From assembly GCA_907165135.1 (NCBI GenBank), contig OU015568.1:12160501-12224500 (forward strand): a DNA stretch of 64,000 nucleotides, in the 5' to 3' direction. A program made the position numbers and the translations under genes. This DNA is from Oikopleura dioica (taxonomy: Eukaryota > Chordata > Appendicularia > Copelata > Oikopleuridae). Under the pieces are notes generated by a model. It saw nothing but the letters and a program-made list of their open reading frames with translations. It searched no databases and was not told the origin of the DNA. Below are positions 33,020 to 44,249 of this stretch, piece after piece. The first letter of the stretch is position 1; each line of letters begins with the position of its first letter.

Positions 33020-36000
33020 ATGAATTCCTTCTCTTTCGGCGATGGACCGCCATCACCCAGTCGACGAAACGATAAAAAGCGTAACCGAGAGGAGGATGGT
33101 ATGGCATCCTCCTCCAAAAACTCAAGAATCTCTCCAGGGCCTAGTGGAGACACTCCCCGGCCCCGTGGCACGTCGGACTTTAACCGTCGAAGATCCAACG
33201 GAAATGGTCGCTACTTCAACCCCCGCAACCGACAAAGTTTCGGTCAGCGAAAGCAAAACAAAGGTACTCCCTCCGAATAATACTGTAGTGACTTTATGCT
33301 CAGGGAATAACGGCGGAAACAACAGCGGCCCGTCGGGGCAAGCGAATAAACCGCCCAGAAAGCTATTCCAAGGGCTTAACGTCCTAACTACAGAAATTGG
33401 AGATACCCAACAAATGATTGACCATCGGTGCGACCTTGCGCGCCAGTCAGCTGTTCACCTTGCTGATCTGGATCTCAATGCTCATTCGGATATCGTTATG
33501 AACTACGACCTCTTCGACGAGAAACGTGGCTTTTTGAAAAAGGAGGATGGCTTCGACTATCTCCAATCAAGCGCATCGGAACTCACTGACTGCGGTTACA
33601 CGTCTAATAACCACGTTGTACACCGTAACGCCCCGTTCGTATCAGCAAACCACTACGAGGACATCCTCAGCACTGCCCTCCCTGTTTACAACAACCTTGT
33701 GCTCAGCTTCAGTTGGGTGCCAGAAGACTGGAAGGGTGACAAATATCAGTTTCACCTGTTCACTCGTGTCACTGTCCAAATCATGGAAGAAACACTCACA
33801 AAGTTGCACATCAGCTGGGATGAGATCCGATCCTTAATCGTCGTTAATAACAACGGTGAAATAATCCAGCCCACGTCCGATAATCTCACTCGCAATAACA
33901 GAGCCACAGTGAAAGGAATTCGCTTTCGTAGCCTTTTCCCAACGCTAAAGTTCATTATCCTAGCCAATGGGGCTCTCTCGCCGGTTGACCCATTTCATCA
34001 TGCCTATCAGATCCCACGCTGGGCAATGCTTTTCACCTTCACTGAACGCCTGAGCGGAGGAAGAGGCTTCACCGTCGTCCCAAACAACGGAGTCAAGATT
34101 CTGTCCGTACTTCGTGCAGTTCTTGAGAGATGGTTCCACTATGTGCTGAATTACCCGGGATCGTTTACCTTTCATCAAAAGTCAAACGTCCTTAACGTTC
34201 TCCCCATTGCAGCAATCTTCAACACTACCATCAGCAGTATGAATGTTGAGACCCTCTCTCCGAATGCGGCTGAATTTGACGAATGGATCTCCCGCCTAGA
34301 TCCGCTCATCTTCGACAAAAGATTTCACACGATGTCCAGGACCATCCCGCGATTTTATCATGACATCAGCAGAGCGATCATTGTGCTCCAAGAATATTTC
34401 AAAGCAGGTACTCGCTCCCACTGGTTCTCCATGACATCAGTAGAGCTCTTCATCTCAAAACTGGAACTACAGCGATCCTCCGCCAATCTAGCTGACACCA
34501 AGCTAACCGTCAAGATGCTTCAGGACCCAGATGTAATGACCTCCAAGGCCGAACTCGCTAAACGTACAAACCATCTGGCCAATGACCTCTCTAGGTCAAA
34601 GGATGATGGTCGAATTACATCCTCCGTGGACCACATTGTTAGAAATACTACCATGGGCAAGACAGTCGCGGAAGCCGAGTCCCAGCTCATCAAAGCTCAT
34701 GAAGAACGATGCCGTGCTGCCTCGGCCATTCAGAACGTTGCTCTTTATACACACTCAACCAACCGCATCCAGAACCACCAGATAATTGAGATCAGAAAAG
34801 AACTGGTTGCGTCTGCTACTACTCCTGAAGAAAGAGAAAGGAGGCAGCGTGCTCTCGACAAAGACCTGGCCTTTAATCTGCATCACGACAGGCACTTTAA
34901 TACTGACGGTACGCTTTTTGGCTCTCTCACCATCTTGAAGGACAAAAACTCGGCTCCTGCTGTGGTCAGCCTCAAAGACGATTCCAAAGTCTCTCTTACT
35001 GGCTACATGTCCGATACTCCAAATGATCAACTTGCTCGCCTGCACGAAGCGGCCTTCCACAAGAAGGAACTCTCCACCTCGCATTACTACTACAAAGCTG
35101 GCTTGCCTGAGGGTAGTCGTTCGTTGCAAGTAAACACTAATCCCTTCACCGCCGTCCAAAACGAGGTGCCGAGCGAGATATCCTTCCAAAACGCTTCTCC
35201 CTTGGACAACTCAATCACGGAAGCTGAAATGCCCTCAAATGAGAACATTCGTCAGGATGATGATCGTTCTTCAACTTACTCCTCCGATCTTCAAGCCGAG
35301 GAACTCACTCAGCGCCTCAATGAGTCCAAGGTAAAGACCACTAAACACTTTCTCTTCCAAAAGACGCTGTTGGATCACAACATTGCGATTGAACAGTTCA
35401 GCGATGATGAAAGAAGTGAGGTATCGGCCATTATTCAATCCGTCCAGCCTCCAGCTCCTGAAAATCAAGCTGAAATCTCTGCCCCGACAATTGTACAAGT
35501 GAAAACCATTGACCCCCAAAAGGGCCAAGTCGATCACGAGCTAACTGATCAATTTGCGACAGGGACAGATGCGAAATGGAACGCCATCAGCAAGATTGAG
35601 GAGCAAAACAGCTGGATTAACACTGTAGAAACATTTGACAACTCTGAGGATTTCATATTGAAGAAGAAGCCTGTTGTATTCTCCTCGGTGGAAATGTTCA
35701 ACAACGTCAAGGATAAGGCCAGTGTCCGAACCCTGAAGATCGAAAATGCAATCAGCAGATTCACTGGAATCAGCAACAAGAAAGAACTCGGAGTTCTTGT
35801 TAGAACATGGCACTCAAATATATATGAGCTCAGGGGCATCCTCGTTAACAACCTCCGTGATACAATCAACACGGACGATAAACGCAAAATTGAGAGTATG
35901 GAGCTTGATGATGCTGCATCTCTTGAAAATTGGAACAACTTTCTAGCGGGAGTCAGAGTATATCGCCTGGCTATGTATGACCCCGAATCCCTCATTTCGA

Positions 36001-36323
36001 TGCTCTTCTGCAATGCTGACACGCTCATGTCATATGTTCCAATTCCTCCGTCCAAAATAATCTACAATTGGGTCAAACTTATGATAATGGACAACAAAAA
36101 GGACAATGGTCCAAAGACGCCTCAAAACATCCTTCTTTCGCAACTGGTGGCGCTCGGCCTGCTCGTCACCAGCAGAAAATCGCACGTAGCGGTTTACAAG
36201 CGGGATGATCTACCTGGACAGCATCTCTTAACGAGCAAACCCATCTACGCCAGGATCCTAAAGGTCAGTCCTGCCCTGGTTTCAAGGCGCTTCAATATGG
36301 TAAAAACTTTATTAGAATCATAG
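33020..36323 (+). CDS. Retroelement ORF1 protein, gag-like position, no recognised domain
   Basis: The ATG at 33020 opens a basic, disordered Ser/Arg/Gly-rich segment (GRYFNPRNRQSFGQRKQ). This joins by a 40-nt GT-AG intron (33264-33303) to the long frame ending at 36323, giving about 1,087 residues. An alternative unspliced start at 33042 would use the long frame throughout but gives a less natural N terminus. The basic head suggests RNA binding as in LINE ORF1 proteins. The body is mostly alpha-helical in appearance, with no RRM, CCHC knuckle or esterase motif seen. A donor-like AAG|gtcagt near 36262 could instead splice (61 nt) into a tail with a hydrophobic segment ending near 36510. The function is unknown; a ribonucleoprotein role is inferred from position. 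Confidence 0.7.
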
Positions 36324-36694
36324 CCATCAAAGAATATCAGCAAGAACTTAACTTCACTATTTTTGACTGTCCAAAGCTGGCTGAAGAAAAGCCAGGCTTC
36401 AAAGCTTTTCTTAACGAAGTTACTAGCAAATTGCTTGCTAATACTCTGCTTTGCGGCTTTCTCTGCTGGCTTCGGGACCGCAATTTCATCTCATCTTGTT
36501 CTTATAGGGGCCTTCTAACGCTTAATGACTCTGAAGATGACGATGATGACGACTCTTCCTCCGGCCTCCCACCCCTTTTACATCCTCCCCTTCTCCCAAA
36601 CTTCAAACAATATAAAAATCTTCTGGAAATCGAAACCACAACCCAACGAGAGAAGAAAGTTCTCCAATTCTTTGAATCAGGTACTGTTCCTAGA

Positions 36695-39600
36695 ATGCCC
36701 TTCTCTCATAATATTCCGAGCCCTGAGGTCTTGGCTAAAGGTAAAGGCCTGGCTGGTATTTTGCCGCCGACCAGTGAGCTCCCAGCTCTGAAAAAATCCA
36801 TTCGATGCCCAGTTCCTACCTCAGGTGATCTCTCTGCGGCAGTTATCCAGCATAATGAGCAAATTATTAATGCCGCTGATAACATTGTGATCATCAGCGC
36901 GAACCTTGGTAACTGCAGATCCCTTGACAAAATTAAGCGACTAGTAAACCATCATCGCTCAGCCCATATTTTTTGTATTAGTGAATTGTTCATGGAAAAA
37001 GATGTGGCGCTGGATAAATCAAATTGGCCTAATGGATTCCATATTCATGTAGGCATGCCCTCTCGCGACGGCAAGAATCAGATCTTTACAATGATCATTC
37101 TACGCAATAATATTACTGTTAAGAGGATGATCCCCGATCTTCATCAAAACCTGGCGCTTCACATTGACGTCAATGGAACTCAACTTCTCGCCTGCTGTAT
37201 TTATAACTTCTGCGGCGGCCGTTATGATAACTACAAAACCAAGTACAACGTTGATGACTCGGCTTTTCTGCTGGACCTCGCCAAGGTTAGTCAAGAAAAG
37301 GGTGACTCTCCCTGCTTCATCACCGGGGACTTCAATCTCGAACTTGCAAAAAATAGCCCCAAATTTGCTCGAAAGTGTGACGCTGTAAAAAATGCCCTGT
37401 TAGATTTCAACCGTCTAACTAACTTCATTACATTCAGGCGTGAGCTTCGCAACGGCCATACCCTCGAGTCAGCAATTGATCATTTCTTCCTCTTCTCCGG
37501 CAAACTCGACCTCACCAAAGCTCTCTCCAAACCTGGTGATCACAGAACAAGTCTTCAATCTGACGGACACGTCGGCCTAGTTACCGTACTTCCCATCCGC
37601 CCCCCAAACGGTAAGATTTGGAAGTTATGGAGAGTACCCGAGGAAAAAGACCTTCATTTTTGTTACAAAACCGGCATGAAGCTAATCTACTCTAACCTAC
37701 ATAGGTTCAATGAGGAGGGAGGGATGGACACGGTTCAGGTCACACATGACCTGCTCGTGAAGTATGCTGAACTGACCCGCCCGCTAAAAGAAAAAATCAT
37801 CGTGCAAGATAATTATAAGGTCACGACTTCTGCTACCACTAGAAAGTGGCTGCGGACTGGCTTTTACCTTGAAAAGCTAATCCGGGACACTAAGAAGGAT
37901 GAAGTTCCTTCCTCCTGGTGGCGTAAGGTAGTTGACCTATGGGTTGACTGCAAGAAAGTAATTGAGAAACTCAAAACGGCTGATCGGCGGTACCACCTTG
38001 CGCGTAAAGCCGATCCGTACGAACTAAGTCTGACGGACAGCTGGGGTATTTTCAAAAACGACATTAAATTGACCAATAGCATGGAAGTGAATGACAGCCC
38101 CGATGACGTTGCAAATGAATTTTCTGAGTTGCAAAAGTCCACCAAGCCCAATTTAGAGAAATTGAAAGAAGCTGAGCCTCCCTCATCCCTTCACAAACTT
38201 CCAAAACTTGATTTTGAAACTGTTAAATATCACAAGTCATCTAACAGGCCTTCTATTCGGGAAATTTACTCCAAAAATAAAAAGAATACTTGTGATTTAT
38301 ATAATATAAATAAAAAATGTCTAGAGACCTTGCCGTGTGTCGCAACCAACTTCTTCATCCTGATGCCAATTCAGCTCTGCATTAGTGAAGGTAAGCTAAT
38401 CGATGCATGGAATATTAATAAAGTCGTCCCCATCCTAAAAAAGAATGGACGCAAAAGGCCTATCACGGTGGGAAGCTGTATTGGAGGTATTATTGAGAAA
38501 TTAGCAACCCGAACCCTTGCTGATTACCTCTTTCATTTTGGCTTAATCCCTCCCTCTCAACATGGCTTTAAGCCTTCCCACTCGTGTGGGTCGGCAATAT
38601 TTAATGTAACTAAAGTGCTTACCACTGCACTTGCGTCCCGAGTCGTGCCTAGCGGGATAATAGACCGTGCCGAACGCGCCAGCGGCGTTGTCATGATCGA
38701 CGCCGCCAACGCGTTCGGCACGGTCCCTCACGAGGTGCTCATCAGAATGATGCTCCCCTTCTGTAGCGTCAGATTTATTGAGTTCATCAGAATTTTTCTC
38801 GTGAGATTTTTCGTAGTTTCCATCAGGGGGTTTCTCAGCAGTGTATTTAAACTAGAGCCTTTCGGCTTGCCACAAGGCGCTGCGCCCTCCCCAATTCTCT
38901 TTTCCTTCTTCAGCACCAGTATCCTGCTAAACGCTCTAATTGATCCTATTCTAGTGCCTGAGCGCCCGCTTGAGCTCACCCTGTCATCCTCGTCTCTGCT
39001 GTGCAATGAGACGAACTGCCGCTGCGACCACGGAGCTCCACGTGAGTCCTGTATCACCGAAGGTATTAGTTTGGGACAGAGGATGAAGTGCGGTAATCAT
39101 CCTCGTTTAGCAGGAGCGTTTACCTTGTATGCGGACGATGTGGCAGCCGCGGTGTTTGGAGCCGACATCAACGATGTCAACGCTGGCATTGCGAGTACTG
39201 CTGAGGGCGCCGCTGATCGAATCGAGAGCCTGGGGCTTAGAGTTGCTGATCAGAAGACTGAAGTACTCTTAATAAGTAAGTCCGACCATCTCCCCAACAT
39301 TAACATCAGAGGCCAAGCCATCCCTGTTTCCAACTCCCTTAAATACCTCGGCGTAACCCTTGCATCCGTAAATGGCAAGTTGTCCCTTAACAATCATGAC
39401 AAGATTATCACGTGCAGGTTGCGGAGCAATCATCACAAGCTAGCCACTCTAAGAGGCGTCGTCAGTCCAAAAGCAAATGCCCAAATGGCCCGAGGCCTAA
39501 ACTACGGAATCATAAATCACACTGCAGACTATAGGCCTATCCCGCCGCAATCCACAGTGAACACATGGCAGCGTATTCACTGTAACTCGCTGTTGGGTCG

Positions 39601-40243
39601 TACACCTCGGCCTTGGTACATCATTGAGATGCAACGTAAAATGGAAGAGGAACAGCTCTCTTCCTCGTCCGCATCACAAAAGCCTACCCTTAATCTCCCC
39701 ATTGACTTCATCAGGCTCGAGTACGGCAAGCCTGTAGCTGATGATGACCTCATTGTCCTGGACAGATACGGTCAACCCACTGTTCTCGACAATATGGTCA
39801 CAATGGGGGTTAATAATATGCATAAAGTCTGGAAACTGCATCTCCCGGTCTGTGCATGGGAATCGCTTAAGCTCTCCTTGATCCTAGTTGACCGCAAGGG
39901 AAACAGGGTCGGTGTGCTTCCGGACTTCGGTGAGTATTCCAGGAGAAAGACATTCTTCATTAACGAGTCCAGGTTCCATCATGACAGAACATTTGGCATT
40001 CTCACCGCCAAAGAGCATGCTGAACTAGCCTCCCTGTTAGTTGAAAGGGAAAGGTTGCGCTCGCTACTATCTGCGGGACATCTCACTATTAGAATGACCC
40101 ACCCTAGGCGTGAGTTACTTAAGCAGAAAATTGATAAGAATACCTGGCCTTTTCACCTCATCAGCTTTTTAACGACCTACCAACGAGCATTCGGAACAGC
40201 TTTGTATCTGATGACTTTCCAACTATTCTTAAACTATTTATGA
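36695..40243 (+). CDS. Retroelement ORF2: APE-type endonuclease and reverse transcriptase
   Basis: The frame is open from about 36308, but the first ATG is at 36695, one nucleotide after a cctag acceptor, giving 1,182 residues. Numbered from 36431, the endonuclease has SANLGNC near 155, the ISELF glutamate, GDFNLE at about 299, AIDHFF and the terminal SDGHVG. The reverse transcriptase has motif A VMIDAANAFG (Asp near 757), motif B GLPQGAAPSP (near 812), catalytic YADD (900-903), then GLRVADQKTEVL and LKYLGV. APE endonuclease plus this RT order defines non-LTR (LINE) elements that prime on nicked target DNA. No stop interrupts it and all catalytic residues are present. The clade is not assigned; no RNase H was recognised. 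Confidence 0.93.
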   Translation: MPFSHNIPSPEVLAKGKGLAGILPPTSELPALKKSIRCPVPTSGDLSAAVIQHNEQIINAADNIVIISANLGNCRSLDKIKRLVNHHRSAHIFCISELFMEKDVALDKSNWPNGFHIHVGMPSRDGKNQIFTMIILRNNITVKRMIPDLHQNLALHIDVNGTQLLACCIYNFCGGRYDNYKTKYNVDDSAFLLDLAKVSQEKGDSPCFITGDFNLELAKNSPKFARKCDAVKNALLDFNRLTNFITFRRELRNGHTLESAIDHFFLFSGKLDLTKALSKPGDHRTSLQSDGHVGLVTVLPIRPPNGKIWKLWRVPEEKDLHFCYKTGMKLIYSNLHRFNEEGGMDTVQVTHDLLVKYAELTRPLKEKIIVQDNYKVTTSATTRKWLRTGFYLEKLIRDTKKDEVPSSWWRKVVDLWVDCKKVIEKLKTADRRYHLARKADPYELSLTDSWGIFKNDIKLTNSMEVNDSPDDVANEFSELQKSTKPNLEKLKEAEPPSSLHKLPKLDFETVKYHKSSNRPSIREIYSKNKKNTCDLYNINKKCLETLPCVATNFFILMPIQLCISEGKLIDAWNINKVVPILKKNGRKRPITVGSCIGGIIEKLATRTLADYLFHFGLIPPSQHGFKPSHSCGSAIFNVTKVLTTALASRVVPSGIIDRAERASGVVMIDAANAFGTVPHEVLIRMMLPFCSVRFIEFIRIFLVRFFVVSIRGFLSSVFKLEPFGLPQGAAPSPILFSFFSTSILLNALIDPILVPERPLELTLSSSSLLCNETNCRCDHGAPRESCITEGISLGQRMKCGNHPRLAGAFTLYADDVAAAVFGADINDVNAGIASTAEGAADRIESLGLRVADQKTEVLLISKSDHLPNINIRGQAIPVSNSLKYLGVTLASVNGKLSLNNHDKIITCRLRSNHHKLATLRGVVSPKANAQMARGLNYGIINHTADYRPIPPQSTVNTWQRIHCNSLLGRTPRPWYIIEMQRKMEEEQLSSSSASQKPTLNLPIDFIRLEYGKPVADDDLIVLDRYGQPTVLDNMVTMGVNNMHKVWKLHLPVCAWESLKLSLILVDRKGNRVGVLPDFGEYSRRKTFFINESRFHHDRTFGILTAKEHAELASLLVERERLRSLLSAGHLTIRMTHPRRELLKQKIDKNTWPFHLISFLTTYQRAFGTALYLMTFQLFLNYL
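38665..38723 (+). other. Long hairpin spanning reverse-transcriptase motif A
   Basis: Two 24-nt arms (38665-38688 and 38700-38723) pair with three adjacent mismatches around an 11-nt loop. The arms begin CCGTGCCGAACGCG and end CGCGTTCGGCACGG. The loop and second arm encode the catalytic motif A, so the base pairing coexists with a conserved coding constraint. Confidence 0.75.
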
Positions 40244-40671
40244 AAAGCAAGCACAAGCACCACAAAAGGGCAATCTGGTGCGACACATGCAGGCCAGGCG
40301 CACCCTTTTACAAGTTCGACCTCCATCCCTCTTTGCCACCTACCTCAAAACCATCTACTCCTCGCGTTATTCGTTCCAATTGTACTCCATCTGATCTCCG
40401 GATGGACGAATATCTGAACAATCTTGAGGAAAGTATTGAATTTACCAAGAAAGAACATGCACGGGTGTTGCTTCTTGCAGACTGGTGGTTTCCCTTTAAT
40501 AAGAAAAGAAAAATTTATGAGTCTTTTGAGTCATTTTGTAGTCTTGTGAAGTTTCTAACAGGAATATCAGGAAAGGAAAATCTTATGGCTAAGCAACTCT
40601 TGTTCGATAAGACCACAAAGCTTGCTCTTGAAAGAGCAGCCATCAAAATCACCTTGAATAAGATGAAGTAA
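40240..40671 (+). CDS. Short basic ORF overlapping the end of ORF2
   Basis: This 143-codon ORF overlaps the ORF2 stop as ATGA and is in another frame. It starts lysine- and histidine-rich (KHKHHKRAIWCDTCRPG) with a CxxC pair, as in the Cys-rich tails of many LINE ORF2 proteins. It may therefore be the true C terminus of ORF2 reached by frameshifting or splicing, or a separate product by termination-reinitiation. An interval of 48 nt with GT-AG ends and a good polypyrimidine tract follows (40668-40715). Confidence 0.45.
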   Translation: MKSKHKHHKRAIWCDTCRPGAPFYKFDLHPSLPPTSKPSTPRVIRSNCTPSDLRMDEYLNNLEESIEFTKKEHARVLLLADWWFPFNKKRKIYESFESFCSLVKFLTGISGKENLMAKQLLFDKTTKLALERAAIKITLNKMK

Positions 40672-40744
40672 CCCCCTCCTACTCTCATATGCATCAGTCA
40701 TATAATTTCTTTTAGAAGTCAACTTCCTCGGCCAACGACTTCAA

Positions 40745-42959
40745 ATGGTGATGGATGATGTTGATCCCGGCTACGCAGTCGAGTATGTGCTGTACGATAT
40801 AAAAACTGGCTCATACAAGGCTATTACTCATATCGAGATTCAGTCACCATCCTTCATCGCTGGCCGAAATGTCCATGTACTTCCATCCTTTCATGGCGAA
40901 GACATTACACGCAACTTGAATGTTACTAAAGGATATAAGTTACCCTCCCATATCCTTCGATTGGCAGATGGCTATTACAACAGCTATAGCAAACACTTCG
41001 GCTATGATAAGAACAACTTTCTCGTATGGCTTGGCGTCAAACAGCAGCTACCAAGCCCTGCCACTCGGGCGAAAATTCGTTCTGCTCGACAGGCATGGGA
41101 AAACATCGCGACTGCTCGGAATTCAGCCTGGAAGTTGGATGTTCGCTGCTCACTCTCCATCGCTGAGATCAATGAGGCCAATCCTTCTTCCTTCCCGAGC
41201 GACATGCTATTCGAATCGTCAGAGCCACATCTGGACGCTCGAATTAAAAGCTGCCAGCATCGCCCTCTACGGTGACTTCTTCATTCTCCCAACCGCAGGA
41301 GCTGCAGTTATTCTCAAGGACAAGAAGGGAACTGCGGGCGCCTGGATCAACATCAGGACGGTTGAGCTGCTCCAGAGATCAAATGATGCCATGAATGCTC
41401 TCCCATCAGTTCTCATGAAGCTATCCCACTACTACACGGTTCTTCGAGCTTTTCGTCAAACTGGGCTCTTCAGCAATCTCGACTCAAACGAGCAAATCGC
41501 CTCCATCGCAGTAAATCTCTGCTCTCAGCCCTGCAAGAGTGAGATTGCTGTCCTCAAGACTGATATCGTCTCCTTGATTCACAAGTTCGGCTGTGGGGAT
41601 GAACACACCGACATCTTTGATTATGCCCACGGAAAATCACTACCACACTCTGCGTTCTTAGGGATCAATAAGGGCATACTCGAGCAAGACCTTATCGAAA
41701 TTACTCAATTTGAGTGGAATATGATGGAGGAGGTTGCATCATCATCCTTCGGTCACTCGTTGTCCACGCTCCTGAACAAAATGGCCGCGCACGTCTCATC
41801 CTCCATGTGCAACTTCTGCTCCACGCTTAAGGACGTCGTGGATTCCCGGGACGCTGGTGCCTCCAATGCTGATCTGGAAAACCGTGCCGCTAATGCTCAG
41901 AAGATCTTAATTGCCTTCATAAACAAGCTCAAAGCCATCAGCACAAACCGTAAGTCTGGTGAATCTAGGCGGATGACCGAAAGCCTCTACTCCTTCATCC
42001 CCGCCGGTGAGGAATCTAGGATGATCCGCCACCTTCTTGAGCACCATGCTTGTCTAATTCAAGCCACTGGCTTTCTAAAAACGCGTCCCACTCGTCCAGC
42101 GCTTCATGTGCTTTGGAGATCAAGAGCTCTCACGATCCTCGTCGTCAACGATTGCTGTAAGCTTCTCAAACTACTTGTAGCTGAGATGGCTCGCATCACG
42201 GGTCCGGGAAACCCCTCCGTCGTTGATCCCGAGCTGAAGGATCACTGCACTCTCGCAATGACTCTTCTGAGCATCGTAGCGAAAACAAAATCCAAATTGG
42301 AGACCAATGGTGGCAATGCGTTTTCGAAAGCCCTGGCAAAAGTGGAGCTGGCCATTAACACCACTTTATTGAAAGCCTCTCCCTCTTTCACCATTTCGCG
42401 AGAAAAAGCCCGTGCGATCACACGTCCGGCCAAGAATCTCTGTCCAGTTCAGAGCATTGAAAAAGCGGATCAAGCTGAGCTTGACCGCTTCCCATCACTC
42501 ATTGACCCAGAACTTTCCATCATAAAAGCTATGGCTGAAGCGCAGCTTCAACTCCTAACTAATATCTTCCAAGGATCTATCACCACCTCCGGTAGCGATG
42601 TCATCGACCGAGGCTGCCCGCTTCTTTCCATGACTACTCTAAACGACTCCTCATCTCTTCCCTCGGGTGAAGAAGCCAACCTTGCGCTTGTGGAGTCAAT
42701 CCACTCGCTTCGTCTTCGCGCCCTGGTTGATTCTCGCAAGAGGCGAGGTGATTTTCTCGGCCGGCCTACTCGTTATGGACTATCCGACCGAATAATGGCA
42801 TCAACTCCAGCTGGTGCGGTCGGTGAGGAGATCTTGCATCCCAATCACACTTACGAGACCGTGTACGCAGCGACTGCTGTTGTAGAGCCTGCAATCATCC
42901 GACTGGATGATGATGAAGAGCCATCCTCCTCTGGCATGAAGCTTCGCTCAGCAAAATAA
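40745..42959 (+). CDS. Retroelement ORF3 protein, unrecognised
   Basis: Two overlapping frames (ending at 41275 and 42959) join in phase 0 if an 82-nt GT-AG intron at 41141-41222 is removed, giving 710 residues. A strong acceptor (ttcttttag) ends at about 40715, upstream of the ATG at 40745, so the message could be trans-spliced. The protein is Ala/Leu/Ser-rich and helical, with two cysteine spots (MCNFCS, NDCCKLL) and an acidic end (RLDDDEEPSSSG). No RNase H, protease or envelope signature was found. Non-LTR elements rarely carry a third large ORF, so the role is open. A frameshift instead of the intron is possible. Confidence 0.6.
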
Positions 42960-44249
42960 CTCTCAGTAATCATCTTTCAGTAAGTCGCTGATTATAAGTC
43001 GCACCATTCTTATTAAAAACTTCAGTCATCCGGGTACCTGCAAGTTCAGACTGGCTTATCAACCCCCGTCAACTACAAAAGCGCCAGCACTTTGTGAAGA
43101 TTCCTCTACGTAGTTTATTTACTTAATAACTCTCACTGTTTGACCCACCATCCCGCTCTTTTTCTCTACCAAAGTCCTCATCGTCATCTTTAGCTGTCTT
43201 TTAAATTCAATCCCTCTCGGATATTACTTCTCTCTCTCAAAATTCTCTCAAAACGTTTCATGACTTCTGTAATGTATACCAATCAACTCCTGCTTAGCTT
43301 ACATCTCTTGTCAATATTCCATACTTTTAAAACATCACCCTCGCCTTCCTCTTATCCTGCAAATTACTGCACATTTGTTATTTCATCACATATTGCAATA
43401 GGCTATAACCATGCTTTCATGCCACAGTCTCAGCATCTGTAAGTTTCCCCATCTCCATTCTCTTATCTCCATAATATTCTCTCCACAATTGTCAATATTT
43501 CGAACATCCTCTTACCACACAATAAATACATCTTGACAAGAAACTCTCAAAGGATTCGATACAGATTATGAGGCTGTATCTCCTCTTGATTCAGTCTTTT
43601 GAACTATTTTATTGCATGAAACACAGCAGGGCCTATGACTAAACTATATCAGTATGTCTTTACAATCTATGCGCTAATCTTAAATCCTGAAAATTATAAT
43701 TCGGAAACTGAGACTTTAACCCTATAACAATCTCCTATAAACTGAAACATTTGGTAAGTTAAAACAGTAAAACAGTCGGGTGGAACAGTAGATGTCTTCC
43801 TCAGGGTAAGCGTGGTACTTGTTGTAATATGATCTGAAGTCTGCAGTTTACACCACTAATAGGTAACAATAAACCCCCCAACCTGTGCGTGGCTAATTCT
43901 TTGGAAAGCAAGCGCGACCAAGGTACGATTCGGACAATGTTGTTGGCAGATGATGTCTCAGAGACAGTAGTCGCTTTCGTTCCAAATCGTAGAAACAGAG
44001 TGGTACCTGGCACTCTGGATATGTCGTAACGGATCGTCGCTTCCCGCCGCTGTTCTGGTAAATACTGTAAACTCGTCGACAGTAGAGTGTACAGAGTGCG
44101 ACCACGTCCGTCAATTGCCACTCACGTGAGAGGAGATGCTCCATAAGTGGTGGAGCACTATTTCCCTCATAGCGGCCAGTACCGAACGGAACGGAGTTTA
44201 CAACCTCTGAAATTGATCGTCAATAATTATCACATTAGATTTAAAACTA
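42960..44249. other. Region between ORF3 and the antisense gene
   Basis: About 1.3 kb, pyrimidine-rich on the plus strand up to about 43500, with no supported gene. It must hold the 3' ends of both convergent units if they are separately transcribed. Confidence 0.45.
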
